A DNA stretch of 64,000 bases, from assembly GCF_051859565.1 (NCBI RefSeq), contig NZ_JBHYFK010000001.1:310001-374000 (forward strand), written 5' to 3'. Position 1 is the stretch's first letter; each line of letters begins with the position of its first letter. The stretch comes from Glycocaulis sp051859565. Its GTDB lineage: Bacteria; Pseudomonadota; Alphaproteobacteria; Caulobacterales; Maricaulaceae. The notes below the pieces were generated by a model that was not told the DNA's origin, searched no databases, and saw nothing but the letters and a program-made list of their open reading frames with translations. Below are positions 7,761-16,321 of this stretch, in pieces. The translations under genes and the position numbers were made by a program.

Positions 7761-8729
7761 CTATACGCCCTCTCCCCTCACGAACGCCGCGATTTCATCG
7801 GCCAGCTCATCATTGCGGCCGAGCCAGATATGGCCGCCCGTGGGATAGATGATGAGCCGGGCAACAGCGATCCGCGCCGCAATGATACGCGCCGTGCCGG
7901 CGGTCCCGAAGCGGTCGTCCTCCGCTGACACGATGAGGGTAGGGGTGGTGATGGCATTCAGATCAATGTCCGCAGGGCTGCCTGCATAGTGGCCGTCATT
8001 GAGCATGCCGCGCGTGCGTGCACTGACAGGCATGATCTCGTGCAGGATGAGCCGTGCCCGCTCACGCTCGGCCTGAGATACGGTCCGCAGGAGTCTGGGA
8101 TCGGTAGCCAGAAGCGAGCCGATAAGCTGGTCTGGCGTGGCCCGCGAAAGCAGCCAGAACCAGACGTCCGAGGTGAGCAGCTGGTTGACAACAAGGCGCT
8201 GGAGCGGCGTGAATTCGACCGGGTCCTCGCCGGTCAGGTTCATGGCGGGGACCAGCAGGATCAGGGCCGAGCAACGGTCGGGATGGCGCAGTGCGAACTG
8301 CGCTGCGCTTAATGCTCCTGCCGATCCGCCCGCTACCGGCAGGCGCTCGATCCCCAGATGATCGAGCAGCGCGGCAAGCGCATCAGCCTGACGGGCGGGC
8401 GATGGGTCTGAGGGATAATCGCTACGCAGATAGCCAAAGCGCGACGGCGCGATGATATTGAAGCCTTGTGCCATGACGGCCTGCCCAAAGCGTAAACCTT
8501 GGTCGAACCCTCCGCCTGTGCCGTGAATCATGAGGAATGGATCGCCATGACCGGCCGCCGCGTACTCCAGGCCCCCGAAAGGTGTGCCGATCAGCTCGCT
8601 GACTTGCGTCACACGTTGTCTGGCAGTGCCAAGAGCGGCTTTGTATGAAGCAAAAGCGTAACCGCTTGCTCCAAGCAGCGCGGCACCTGCCGCCCCCAGC
8701 AAGACTGAGCGCCGAGATAATCCAGCCAT
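7761..8729 (-). CDS. Alpha/beta-fold hydrolase, Tat-type exported
   Basis: 322 residues from the ATG at 8729, chosen because GGGAAGG lies just upstream; in-frame ATGs at 8753 and 8810 are less well placed. The N-terminus MAGLSRRSVLLGAAGAALLGASG resembles a twin-arginine signal. The hydrolase core shows the oxyanion region HGTGGG, nucleophile elbow GGSAGA (Ser), an acid in SAEDDRFG and a final His in GGHIW. Substrate unknown. It is convergent with the tRNA and follows the XRE-cupin gene on the same strand (87-nt gap), so it could share that regulator. Confidence 0.75.
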   Translation of the reverse strand: MAGLSRRSVLLGAAGAALLGASGYAFASYKAALGTARQRVTQVSELIGTPFGGLEYAAAGHGDPFLMIHGTGGGFDQGLRFGQAVMAQGFNIIAPSRFGYLRSDYPSDPSPARQADALAALLDHLGIERLPVAGGSAGALSAAQFALRHPDRCSALILLVPAMNLTGEDPVEFTPLQRLVVNQLLTSDVWFWLLSRATPDQLIGSLLATDPRLLRTVSQAERERARLILHEIMPVSARTRGMLNDGHYAGSPADIDLNAITTPTLIVSAEDDRFGTAGTARIIAARIAVARLIIYPTGGHIWLGRNDELADEIAAFVRGEGV

Positions 8730-8816
8730 GCCTTCCCTGCCCTCGATTGCCATAAGGCGGAAACTACGCCGCCGCAACAAAGCCGGCGAGAGGGCCCGGT
8801 GGCGGGCCACGCGAGC

Positions 8817-9458
8817 CTATTTCGCGCCGATATGGACCAGGCTCTCCACGTCGATGCGCTCATCACCCCCGCACACGCCGATAATCAGGGCCTCATCACA
8901 CCCCTCTCCGACCAGGTAAGCATGGCCCATCGAGCTGTCGAGATAGAAGGATTCCCATTTCTCCAGCACGACCGGGTCATAGAACTCGGTGTGCACTTCC
9001 ACGCGGCCTTCCAGCACGAAGATGAACTCTTCCCCGCCATGGCGTATCAGTTCGCCGAACTCTTCGACGGAGCGGGCGCGCACCTTGGTGAAAATGGGGA
9101 TCATGCTCTTCTTGCGCAGCTCGGTGCACAGATAGAAATAGTCATAATTGTCTGTCTCGACGCGCATGCCGGTATCCAGCGTGCCCTTGGCGCGCCGCCC
9201 GGTCACCGGGCCGGAGGCGGGCACGCTGTCCTGCGCGGGCACGCTGAACAGGTCTGACAGCGGAATGTCCAGCCGCTGGCTGAGCTGCAAGAGCTTGTCA
9301 TAGGTCAGGGTCAGCCTGTCATGCTCGATCTTGGACAGGGTTGAGAGCGGAATGCCGGAGCGCTCGCTCATCTCTTTCAGGGTCCAGCCATTACGCTGCC
9401 GTATGGCGCGCACGACCTGACCGAGTGTCGTGTGGGTGTCGGCGGCGGAATTGTTCAT
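8817..9458 (-). CDS. XRE-family transcriptional regulator with cupin domain
   Basis: 213 residues from ATG 9458 (MNNSAADTHTTLG); the longer frame would run through the divergent control region. N-terminal HTH_XRE: VVRAIRQRNGWTLKEMSERSGIPLSTLSKIEHDRLTL (split here: LGQVVRAIRQRNGW, then LKEMSERSGIPLSTLSKIE). C-terminal cupin: ELIRHGGEEFIFVLEGRVEVHTEF with YLDSSMGHAYL, likely sensing a small metabolite. Such regulators usually control neighbouring amino-acid, polyamine or puu-type catabolic genes. It is divergent from the TonB receptor operon; the motif at 9622-9652 is the obvious candidate operator. Confidence 0.88.
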   Translation of the reverse strand: MNNSAADTHTTLGQVVRAIRQRNGWTLKEMSERSGIPLSTLSKIEHDRLTLTYDKLLQLSQRLDIPLSDLFSVPAQDSVPASGPVTGRRAKGTLDTGMRVETDNYDYFYLCTELRKKSMIPIFTKVRARSVEEFGELIRHGGEEFIFVLEGRVEVHTEFYDPVVLEKWESFYLDSSMGHAYLVGEGCDEALIIGVCGGDERIDVESLVHIGAK

Positions 9459-9765
9459 TGCAGGCCCCTGATTGATCTGATTCTCAAAATAACCAGAACA
9501 GACCCGTTCGGAAAACCGATTTCCATCCGGGACTTGCAAATGTCCGGTCAAATTCGCTGTGCCGTCCTGCGGCGACCCTGACGGGGCGAGGCGTTCACCC
9601 GAGACGACAAAAACCATCCTGATTAGAAAATTTCGTTGACAATTCTCTTATCGGGATCGACGTTGGGTTCACAGGCCTGATCTGATAGCTGCGGGCTTCT
9701 GATCGCGGCCATCAGTCTGTCAGGGCGCAACCATGAACGCAAAGTTCAGGAGGGGAGAGTATATC
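9459..9765. promoter_or_regulatory. Divergent control region with candidate operator (9622-9652)
   Basis: The 307-nt gap between the XRE regulator and the TonB receptor contains an imperfect inverted repeat, GATTAGAAAATT (9621-9632) and AATTCTCTTATC (9641-9652), matching at 10 of 12 positions. Its right half, CAATTCTCTTATC (9640-9652), recurs exactly at 19003-19015 in the other divergent region of the island. TTGACA at 9636-9641 overlaps it. A very good Shine-Dalgarno (AGGAGGGG) precedes the receptor ATG at 9766. Binding by the XRE protein is inference. Confidence 0.6.
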
Positions 9766-12123
9766 ATGATCAGGAATTCACTGCGTACGGGGCTTCTGGG
9801 CACGGCCGCCATGGCCATGTGTGCGCCGGCGCTCGCGCTTCAGGACGCGCCGGAGGAAGAGGCGGTCGCCACCTCGCAGGGGCGCGAGGTCATCACCGTC
9901 ACCGCGCGTTTCCGGGAGGAGTCAGTCCAGAATATCGGTGCCAGTATCGCCGGTCTTTCGGAAGCCCAGATCCGCGAGCAGGGCATCTATGATATTGAGG
10001 ATCTGGCACGTACAGTCGCCGGTCTGGAAAATGTCAGGTCGCGCCCGAACGCCAACAATATCGCCATCCGCGGCGTACGTACGGCGGGCAGCGGCTATGA
10101 AACCAGCTCCGTGTTCAGCGTGTTCCTGGACGATGTCTCGGTGACCGGCGCGGGCAGCATCCGCGATTTCAGCTCGGTTGACCTCAACCGTATCGAGGTT
10201 ATCCGAGGGCCTCAGCCTACCCTGTTTGGTGAAGGCGCGGTTGGCGGCGTCATCCGCTACTTTACCAACGATCCTGATCTGGACGGGCCGACCTTCGAGG
10301 GCGTGGCCTCTGGGCGGTATGAGACGATTACCGATGGCGGCTTTGCACACAGCGTGGACAATGCACTGTCGGCAATCCTTGTTCCCGGGCGTCTGGGTAT
10401 CCGCGTTTCGGGCTTCCATCGTCAGGATGACGGGTTCATCGACAATCCCAGCGAAGGCTCTGACGTCAACGACTTCCAGTCCTATGGCGGACGTGCGGTT
10501 TTGCTGGCGCGCTTTTCGGACGATCTCGAGCTCCGGCTCTCCGCGTTCGTGACGCGCGACGAGGCAGGTGAAGCAACGCAGGTGGATCCGGGGTCTGACC
10601 CCCGCGACCTGACATATTCCGCTTCGCCGCTCTCTGGCACCTATATCGATGATTTCGATCTTTACTCGGCTCGGGTTTCCTATAGCGGGCTGGACTGGCT
10701 CGATATCACCTCGATCACCGGCTATTATAACAGGCGCACCAGTTCCGCGCTGTTTAGCGCCGGCAATTCCTTTGGTCTCGCCCCGTTCTTCCCGACCGTC
10801 GATACGACTACCTACAATACGGGTTCGGGTAACACCCGGCAGTGGTCGCAGGAATTCCGGTTCGTCTCCAATCTTGACGGCCCGCTCAACTTCACATCGG
10901 GCCTCTACTACCGCGACCGTGAGAGCAGCAGCGGCCAGTTTTTGACCTGTGTGGGGTGCGCGGCTGTGACCACGCCCCAAAGCGAGAGTCTCGCAAGCCG
11001 TCTTTCGACCACGCATACCGAGCAGTATTCTGCGTTCGTGGAGCTGACCTATGAGCTGACGGACCGCCTGCGCCTTATCGGTGGCGTGCGCTATGTGAAC
11101 GATACCGTCACCAGCGTCCTGCAGCTGGACAACACGGTGAACCTCGTTCCGCAATTTGACGGCAGCGGCAATCTCATCCCGTGGACGGAGACCAATCCGA
11201 TCGGTTTCGTCAGCACGCTGGACGTCCTCAGGGGCGCGGGCGTTGGCACGGAGTTCCGTTTTGATCTGGAAGAATTCCTGCCACGCGTCGGGATAGAGTT
11301 CGATCTGTCCGATTCCATCCTGCTTTATGCGAACTATGCTCGCGGCGTGCGTAATGGCGGCATCGGCAATGCGCTGGCGGCGCTAGGCGCGTCCGGTGGC
11401 AATCAGGATGTTTTCCTGGCCAACCTGTCCTTTGATGCCGATGAGGTGATCTCCATCGATGGCGGCGTGAAAGCGTCCTGGTTCGGTGGCAGTCTCGTCA
11501 CCAATCTGGGTGTGTTCCACACTACCTATAACGACACCCAGATCCAGGTGAACACGCCGGCGAACAACACCGTGAACGGTCCGCAGCAGACCATTCTCGG
11601 GCTGGAGTTTGAAACCACCTTCCAGGTCAATAGCGACCTTTCCACCTTCTTCAACGCGTCAGTTATTGATGCGGAATTCCAGGAGGGCATGCTCATCACC
11701 TCCGCACCGGGCGGCGTGGTTGGGCCATTTGATCTGCGCAAGGGCAACAGCCCGTCCAACATTCCGGGCCTTACCCTGACTGCCGGCTATTCCTACTCGC
11801 GCCCGGTTGGCGGCGGAGAGTGGTCGTTCAACTCGAGCGGCTCGTTCCAGTTCATCGATGAGCGTTATTCCAACGTTCAGAACTACCGCTCAGCCCGGCT
11901 GAACACGCTCGAATACCTCAATCTGCGTGCCGGCTTCTCGAACGATGTCTGGTCGATTGATCTGTATGGCGCGAACCTGCTGAACGACGTCGAAGCTGTG
12001 AATATTGGCTCAAACGCGCTCCAGCAATTCATCACGCCCGAAGGCGAACTGGATGCGCCGATTATCGCGACGAGTGTCAACCGGCCGCGCAGCGTCGGTA
12101 TAAGCGTCCGCCTTCGCTACTAG
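9766..12123 (+). CDS. TonB-dependent outer-membrane receptor
   Basis: 785 residues from ATG 9766 (strong SD AGGAGGGG; the ATG at 9733 adds 11 unlikely residues). Signal peptide MIRNSLRTGLLGTAAMAMCAPALA, then a plug domain (VITVTARFREESVQNIGASIAGLSE, here split after FREESVQN; IRGVRTAG; IEVIRGPQPTLFGEGAVGGVIRY) and a 22-strand barrel ending in aromatic-final VGISVRLRY. It imports a ligand across the outer membrane with TonB energy. The ligand is unknown; the following peptidase/racemase genes suggest peptides containing D-amino acids rather than iron chelates. Confidence 0.92.
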   Translation: MIRNSLRTGLLGTAAMAMCAPALALQDAPEEEAVATSQGREVITVTARFREESVQNIGASIAGLSEAQIREQGIYDIEDLARTVAGLENVRSRPNANNIAIRGVRTAGSGYETSSVFSVFLDDVSVTGAGSIRDFSSVDLNRIEVIRGPQPTLFGEGAVGGVIRYFTNDPDLDGPTFEGVASGRYETITDGGFAHSVDNALSAILVPGRLGIRVSGFHRQDDGFIDNPSEGSDVNDFQSYGGRAVLLARFSDDLELRLSAFVTRDEAGEATQVDPGSDPRDLTYSASPLSGTYIDDFDLYSARVSYSGLDWLDITSITGYYNRRTSSALFSAGNSFGLAPFFPTVDTTTYNTGSGNTRQWSQEFRFVSNLDGPLNFTSGLYYRDRESSSGQFLTCVGCAAVTTPQSESLASRLSTTHTEQYSAFVELTYELTDRLRLIGGVRYVNDTVTSVLQLDNTVNLVPQFDGSGNLIPWTETNPIGFVSTLDVLRGAGVGTEFRFDLEEFLPRVGIEFDLSDSILLYANYARGVRNGGIGNALAALGASGGNQDVFLANLSFDADEVISIDGGVKASWFGGSLVTNLGVFHTTYNDTQIQVNTPANNTVNGPQQTILGLEFETTFQVNSDLSTFFNASVIDAEFQEGMLITSAPGGVVGPFDLRKGNSPSNIPGLTLTAGYSYSRPVGGGEWSFNSSGSFQFIDERYSNVQNYRSARLNTLEYLNLRAGFSNDVWSIDLYGANLLNDVEAVNIGSNALQQFITPEGELDAPIIATSVNRPRSVGISVRLRY

Positions 12124-12140
12124 GCCTCGCGGGTGTTCCG

Positions 12141-12176
12141 GTGTGCGGCGGAGGGCTCCGGCCTTTCGCCGCACAC
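12141..12176 (+). other. Intercistronic hairpin after the TonB receptor
   Basis: Arms GTGTGCGGCG (12141-12150) and CGCCGCACAC (12167-12176) are perfectly complementary, and the stem extends inward with G-U pairs. It starts 18 nt after the receptor stop and has no T-run, so it fits an mRNA-stabilising or partial-attenuation element setting the receptor to hydrolase expression ratio rather than a full terminator. Confidence 0.55.
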
Positions 12177-12254
12177 TGGCCAACAGCCTGCGTTAACGCA
12201 ACGATACGCGAAGCGGCCGGCAGCTGCCGGAATCGGGACAGGGAAGGAAACACG

Positions 12255-14246
12255 ATGATCAAGAACGCGATGCGGGGCGCCTTGGCGGCGCTGCTGGCCA
12301 GTTTCGGCCTGGCGGCGGCCAGTGCCCAGGTGCCGGATATCGATCCGCGTGAGGAAGAGCAGATCGAGCTGCCGGAGCTTCCTGAACAGGAATCGCCGTT
12401 AGCCGCACCGGGCGTCATCGACCGGGCCGATCTTGAAGCCTGGCTGGACGGTTTCATGCCCTACGCGCTGGCACAAGGCGACATCGCCGGAGCTATCGTG
12501 ACAGTTGTGGCGGACGGGGAAATCCTGCTTTCGCGCGGGTTTGGCTATGCGGACGTTGAAACCCGCAGGGCCATTGATCCCGAAACGACGCTCTTCCGCC
12601 CTGGCTCAATCTCCAAGCTCGTCACCTGGACGGCCGTCATGCAGCTCGTCGAGCAAGGGCTGATCGATCTGGATGCTGATATCAACACCTATCTCGATTT
12701 CGAAGTCACGGGTGTCGAACGCCCGATCACCATGCGCCATCTGCTTACCCATACACCGGGCTGGGGCGAGCAGGTGCGTGCCCTCATCATGGATGACCCG
12801 GAGCGTCTGCAGCCGCTGGACGAATATGTCCGCAACAACATCCCCGCGGCGGTTTACCCGGCGGGAGAGGTGCCTGCGTATTCCAACTACGGCACGGCGC
12901 TGGCCGGTCATGTCGTGGCACAAGTATCAGGCCAGTCATTCGACGATTATGTCGACGAACATATCTTCGCACCGCTTGGCATGCAGCACTCCTCCATGCG
13001 TCAGCCTCTGCCCGAACACCTGCAAGGCCTGATGTCCTCGGGCTATATGCGCGGTTCGGATGGCGAAGGACGTGCTTTCGAGATCGTGACGGCTGCGCCC
13101 GCAGGTTCCATGTCGGCCAGTGGCAATGACATGGCCCGCTTCATGATCGCCCACCTCAATCGCGGCGAAGGGTTGCTGTCACCGGAAACGGCTGAGCAGA
13201 TGCACACAACCGCCGACCGCAAGCTGCCGGGCGTCAATGCCATGCTGCTCGGCTTTTACGAGCAGAACCGCAACGGCCAGCGCATTATCGGCCATGGCGG
13301 CGACACCACGCTCTTCCACTCGAACCTGCACCTGTATCTCGACCATGGTGTCGGGCTCTATATCTCGATGAACAGCACCGGGCGCGGCGGAGCCACGGGC
13401 CGTGTCCGTCAGGCGCTGTTTGAAGGCTTCACGGACCGCTATTTCCCGGCAGACGCTCAAGACCTGCCCACCCTCGGCACCGCCGAAGAGCATGGCCGCA
13501 TGCTGGTTGGCAATTACGTGATATCTCGCCGTGCCCATCAGAACTTCGTGGCCGCGACCGCGCTTCTGGGCCAGCCCAGCGTGTCGATGAACGAAGACCA
13601 TGAAATCAGCCTGTCCATCCTGACCGATGCGTCGGGCACGCCGTTGCGTTTCCGCGAGGTGGAGCCTTTTGTCTGGCAACAGGTGAATGGTGGCGAACGC
13701 CTGTCTGCCCGGGTGAACGAAAATGGCGAGGTGGAGATGTTCTCCGCCGCCTTCTTCGCGCCCTTCATGATGTTTACGCCGGTCGAGTGGTGGCGCAATG
13801 GCGCGCTTCTCATGCCGCTGGCGGGTATTGCCGCCGCCGCGCTTCTGCTGACCGTTCTGTTCTGGCCGGTCCGCGCGATCGTCCGCTGGCGGTTCAAGAC
13901 GCGTTTCGCGCTTACTGGCCGTCAGGCAATGGCCTACCGGCTCTCCAATATCGGTGCGTTATTGCCTCTGGTCTATGCGGCCGGCTGGCTGGTCCTCATC
14001 ACTCACATGATGGGTGAACTGCACAGGCTTGATGGCCGGCTGGATGGCGTGATCGTCTTCATGCAGTTCATGGCCGTCCTGCCGATGCTCGCCCTGCTGA
14101 TCGCCCTGTGGAATGCCTTTGTGGTGTGGACGGGCGGTGCAAGCTGGTTTGCCCGGCTCTGGAGCCTGGTGCTCGTTGCTTCCACGCTGGTGATGATCTG
14201 GTTCGTGATAGCCGCCGGCTTCTTCAATTTCGGTCTGACCTATTAG
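12255..14246 (+). CDS. Serine hydrolase, beta-lactamase/S12 family, with C-terminal membrane domain
   Basis: 663 residues from ATG 12255 (SD GGAAGGAAA). Signal peptide about 1-24. Catalytic S-x-x-K is SISK at 118-121, followed by the tyrosine motif YSN and a GHGGDT box in place of KTG. Residues about 505-663 hold a non-catalytic domain with four or five hydrophobic helices (MPLAGIAAAALLLTVLFWP, ALLPLVYAAGWLVLI, FMAVLPMLALLIAL, LVLVASTLVMIWFVIAAG). Relatives include D-aminopeptidases, DD-carboxypeptidases and esterases. Between a TonB receptor and DgcA/DgcN-like genes, a D-amino-acid peptidase role in the periplasm is plausible, not proven. Confidence 0.85.
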   Translation: MIKNAMRGALAALLASFGLAAASAQVPDIDPREEEQIELPELPEQESPLAAPGVIDRADLEAWLDGFMPYALAQGDIAGAIVTVVADGEILLSRGFGYADVETRRAIDPETTLFRPGSISKLVTWTAVMQLVEQGLIDLDADINTYLDFEVTGVERPITMRHLLTHTPGWGEQVRALIMDDPERLQPLDEYVRNNIPAAVYPAGEVPAYSNYGTALAGHVVAQVSGQSFDDYVDEHIFAPLGMQHSSMRQPLPEHLQGLMSSGYMRGSDGEGRAFEIVTAAPAGSMSASGNDMARFMIAHLNRGEGLLSPETAEQMHTTADRKLPGVNAMLLGFYEQNRNGQRIIGHGGDTTLFHSNLHLYLDHGVGLYISMNSTGRGGATGRVRQALFEGFTDRYFPADAQDLPTLGTAEEHGRMLVGNYVISRRAHQNFVAATALLGQPSVSMNEDHEISLSILTDASGTPLRFREVEPFVWQQVNGGERLSARVNENGEVEMFSAAFFAPFMMFTPVEWWRNGALLMPLAGIAAAALLLTVLFWPVRAIVRWRFKTRFALTGRQAMAYRLSNIGALLPLVYAAGWLVLITHMMGELHRLDGRLDGVIVFMQFMAVLPMLALLIALWNAFVVWTGGASWFARLWSLVLVASTLVMIWFVIAAGFFNFGLTY

Positions 14247-14264
14247 GAAGGGGCACTGCACATC

Positions 14265-15281
14265 ATGTCCGTCGCCAAGCCGCTATCTATGTCGGCCCGG
14301 ATCGATCCGGTCCGCCTGAAAACACCGTTCCGCATCACGGGCCATGTGATGGACAAGGTCGACCTGGTGGTCTGTACGCTGGCGCGTGCCGGTCGTGAGG
14401 GGCGCGGCGAGGCGACAGGCGTCTATTATCACGCCGAGACCGGGGCCAGCATGCTGGCCCAGATCGAGGCTGTGCGCTCGCAGATCGAGGCCGGCATTAC
14501 CCGCGAGGCGCTGCAAACGCTGCTGCCCGCTGGCGGGGCCCGCAACGCGGTAGATTGCGCGCTCTGGGACCTGGAGTGTGCCGAGTCTGGGGAAGCGGCG
14601 TGGAAACGGGCCGGCTTGCCTGCGCCGTCCAACCTGTTGACCACCTTTACGCTGGGTGCCGACACGCCTGACGCCATGGGCTCGAAGGCGGCCGGTCTGA
14701 AAGAGGTGAAAGCGCTCAAGCTCAAGCTTATTGGCGACGGGCTCGATGCCGAGCGCGTTCGGGCCGTGCGGGCAGCAGCGCCCGATGTCTGGATCGGTGT
14801 GGACGCCAATCAGGCGTTTGACCGCGCAGGCACGGAAGCCTTGATGCCGGTGCTGGTCGAGGAGAAGGTAAGCCTGCTGGAACAGCCCTGTGCGATTGGC
14901 GCCGATGAAAGCCTTATCGGGCTTAACTCGCCCATCCCGCTGGCCGCAGACGAAAGCGCGCAGACCAGCGCCGATATCGCCCGGCTTGCGCCCATCTACG
15001 ACATTATCAATATCAAGCTCGACAAGTCCGGTGGCCTTACTGAAGGGCTGAAAATGGCGCATCTCGCGCGCGAGCACGGGCTGGGTGTCATGGTCGGCAA
15101 CATGGTCGGCACCTCGCTCTCATGCGGTCCGGCGGCCATTGTCGGGCAACTCTGCGATGTGGTGGACCTTGATGGTCCCTGGCATCTGTCTGCCGACCGT
15201 GACCCGGCGGCTATTTACGAGAATGGCTATCTCTTGTGCCCGCCTCGCGGCTGGGGCCTCCCGGAAAGGAAAGCGGCCTGA
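14265..15281 (+). CDS. dgcA: Enolase-superfamily dipeptide epimerase / N-acetyl-D-Glu racemase (DgcA-like)
   Basis: 338 residues. The muconate-lactonizing subgroup signature is complete: KALKLKL (catalytic Lys pair), metal ligands in GVDANQAF, LLEQPC and AADES, and the opposite-face Lys in NIKLDKSGG. Relatives are L-Ala-D/L-Glu epimerases (YcjG) and the racemase DgcA, which converts N-acetyl-D-Glu to N-acetyl-L-Glu in the marine D-glutamate route. The immediately overlapping DUF1611 gene (TGATG junction at 15279-15283) is the DgcN partner in that route, so the DgcA reading is favoured over a pure dipeptide epimerase. Confidence 0.82.
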   Translation: MSVAKPLSMSARIDPVRLKTPFRITGHVMDKVDLVVCTLARAGREGRGEATGVYYHAETGASMLAQIEAVRSQIEAGITREALQTLLPAGGARNAVDCALWDLECAESGEAAWKRAGLPAPSNLLTTFTLGADTPDAMGSKAAGLKEVKALKLKLIGDGLDAERVRAVRAAAPDVWIGVDANQAFDRAGTEALMPVLVEEKVSLLEQPCAIGADESLIGLNSPIPLAADESAQTSADIARLAPIYDIINIKLDKSGGLTEGLKMAHLAREHGLGVMVGNMVGTSLSCGPAAIVGQLCDVVDLDGPWHLSADRDPAAIYENGYLLCPPRGWGLPERKAA

Positions 15282-16321
15282 TGAGTGTTCTCTCCCTTCC
15301 ACGGCCCTATCTGCTGTTTCTGGGCGATGTGACTGATCTGTCCTACGCCAAGACGGCGGCGGGCCTGCGTGACTGGGTGCCAGACCAGTGCGTCGCGGAG
15401 TGGGCCCTGCCGGGCAATCCGCTGCGTCTGGGGCTGCCCGTCATGAACCCGGCGGAGGCTGCGCGGGCAGGTGCACGCGCGCTGGTAATCGGCGCAGCGA
15501 CCATGGGCGGCGCCTTGCGTCCGGCCTGGGTGCCCGCCCTTCTGGAGGCCATGGAAGCCGGTCTCGACATCATTTCCGGCATGCACATGCCGCTGGCCAG
15601 CATTCCGGCTCTTAAAAGCGCCGCCGAGCGGCTTGGGCGCCAGCTCATTGATGTCCGGCGCCCGCCGGCTGACCTCCCGCTTGGCACGGGCCGCAAACGC
15701 ACCGGCAAGCGGCTGCTGACCGTCGGTACCGATTGCGCGCTGGGCAAGAAATACACCGCTCTGGCATTGGCCCAGGGGTTCACGCGCGCCGGAGCCAAGG
15801 CAACCTTCCGCGCCACCGGCCAGACCGGCATTCTCATTGCGGGCGGCGGTGTACCGATGGACGCGGTGATCAGTGATTTTCTGGCAGGCGCCGCCGAGGC
15901 CTTGTCACCGGACGCGCCAGCCGACCACTGGGACATTGTCGAAGGACAGGGCTCGCTCTTTCACCCCTCCTATGCGGGTGTGTCGCTGGGCCTTCTCCAT
16001 GGCAGCCAGCCCGATGTGCTGGTGATCTGCCATGAGTTTGGCCGCAAACGGATCATCGGTCTCGACGCGCACTACCCCATCCCCTCCATTGAGGAGGTGA
16101 TAGAGCTCAACCTCCTGCACGCCCGCCGGGTGAACCCGGATGTGCGGGTGGGCGGGATCAGCCTTAACACCTCCAAGCTGTCAGAAGACGAGGCCCGGCG
16201 CGCCATCGAGACTGAAAGCCGCCGGACCGGCCTTCCTTGCGCCGATCCGATCCGCGGCGGCGCAGCCTTCGACCGGCTTGTCGAGGCTTGCCTGGAACCA
16301 GAAGCCGCCCTCGCCCAATGA
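15281..16321 (+). CDS. dgcN: DUF1611 P-loop protein (D-glutamate N-acetyltransferase DgcN-like)
   Basis: 346 residues from ATG 15281, overlapping the epimerase stop. DUF1611 features: N-terminal domain with GAATMGG and SGMHMPL, then a P-loop domain with Walker-A GTDCALGKKYTALAL, RATGQTGI, DIVEGQGSLFHPSYAGVSLGLLHG (split: EGQGSLFHPSY) and VICHEFGR. DgcN transfers acetyl from acetyl-CoA to D-Glu; other DUF1611 proteins are uncharacterised. The downstream permease ATG overlaps its stop (ATGA at 16318-16321), so three genes are translationally coupled. Confidence 0.82.
   Translation: MSVLSLPRPYLLFLGDVTDLSYAKTAAGLRDWVPDQCVAEWALPGNPLRLGLPVMNPAEAARAGARALVIGAATMGGALRPAWVPALLEAMEAGLDIISGMHMPLASIPALKSAAERLGRQLIDVRRPPADLPLGTGRKRTGKRLLTVGTDCALGKKYTALALAQGFTRAGAKATFRATGQTGILIAGGGVPMDAVISDFLAGAAEALSPDAPADHWDIVEGQGSLFHPSYAGVSLGLLHGSQPDVLVICHEFGRKRIIGLDAHYPIPSIEEVIELNLLHARRVNPDVRVGGISLNTSKLSEDEARRAIETESRRTGLPCADPIRGGAAFDRLVEACLEPEAALAQ

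Noticed and set aside
9922..11154. 410-residue minus-strand reading frame inside the TonB receptor gene
   Set aside because: The sense frame shows complete plug and barrel motifs; the antisense product is low-complexity and featureless.
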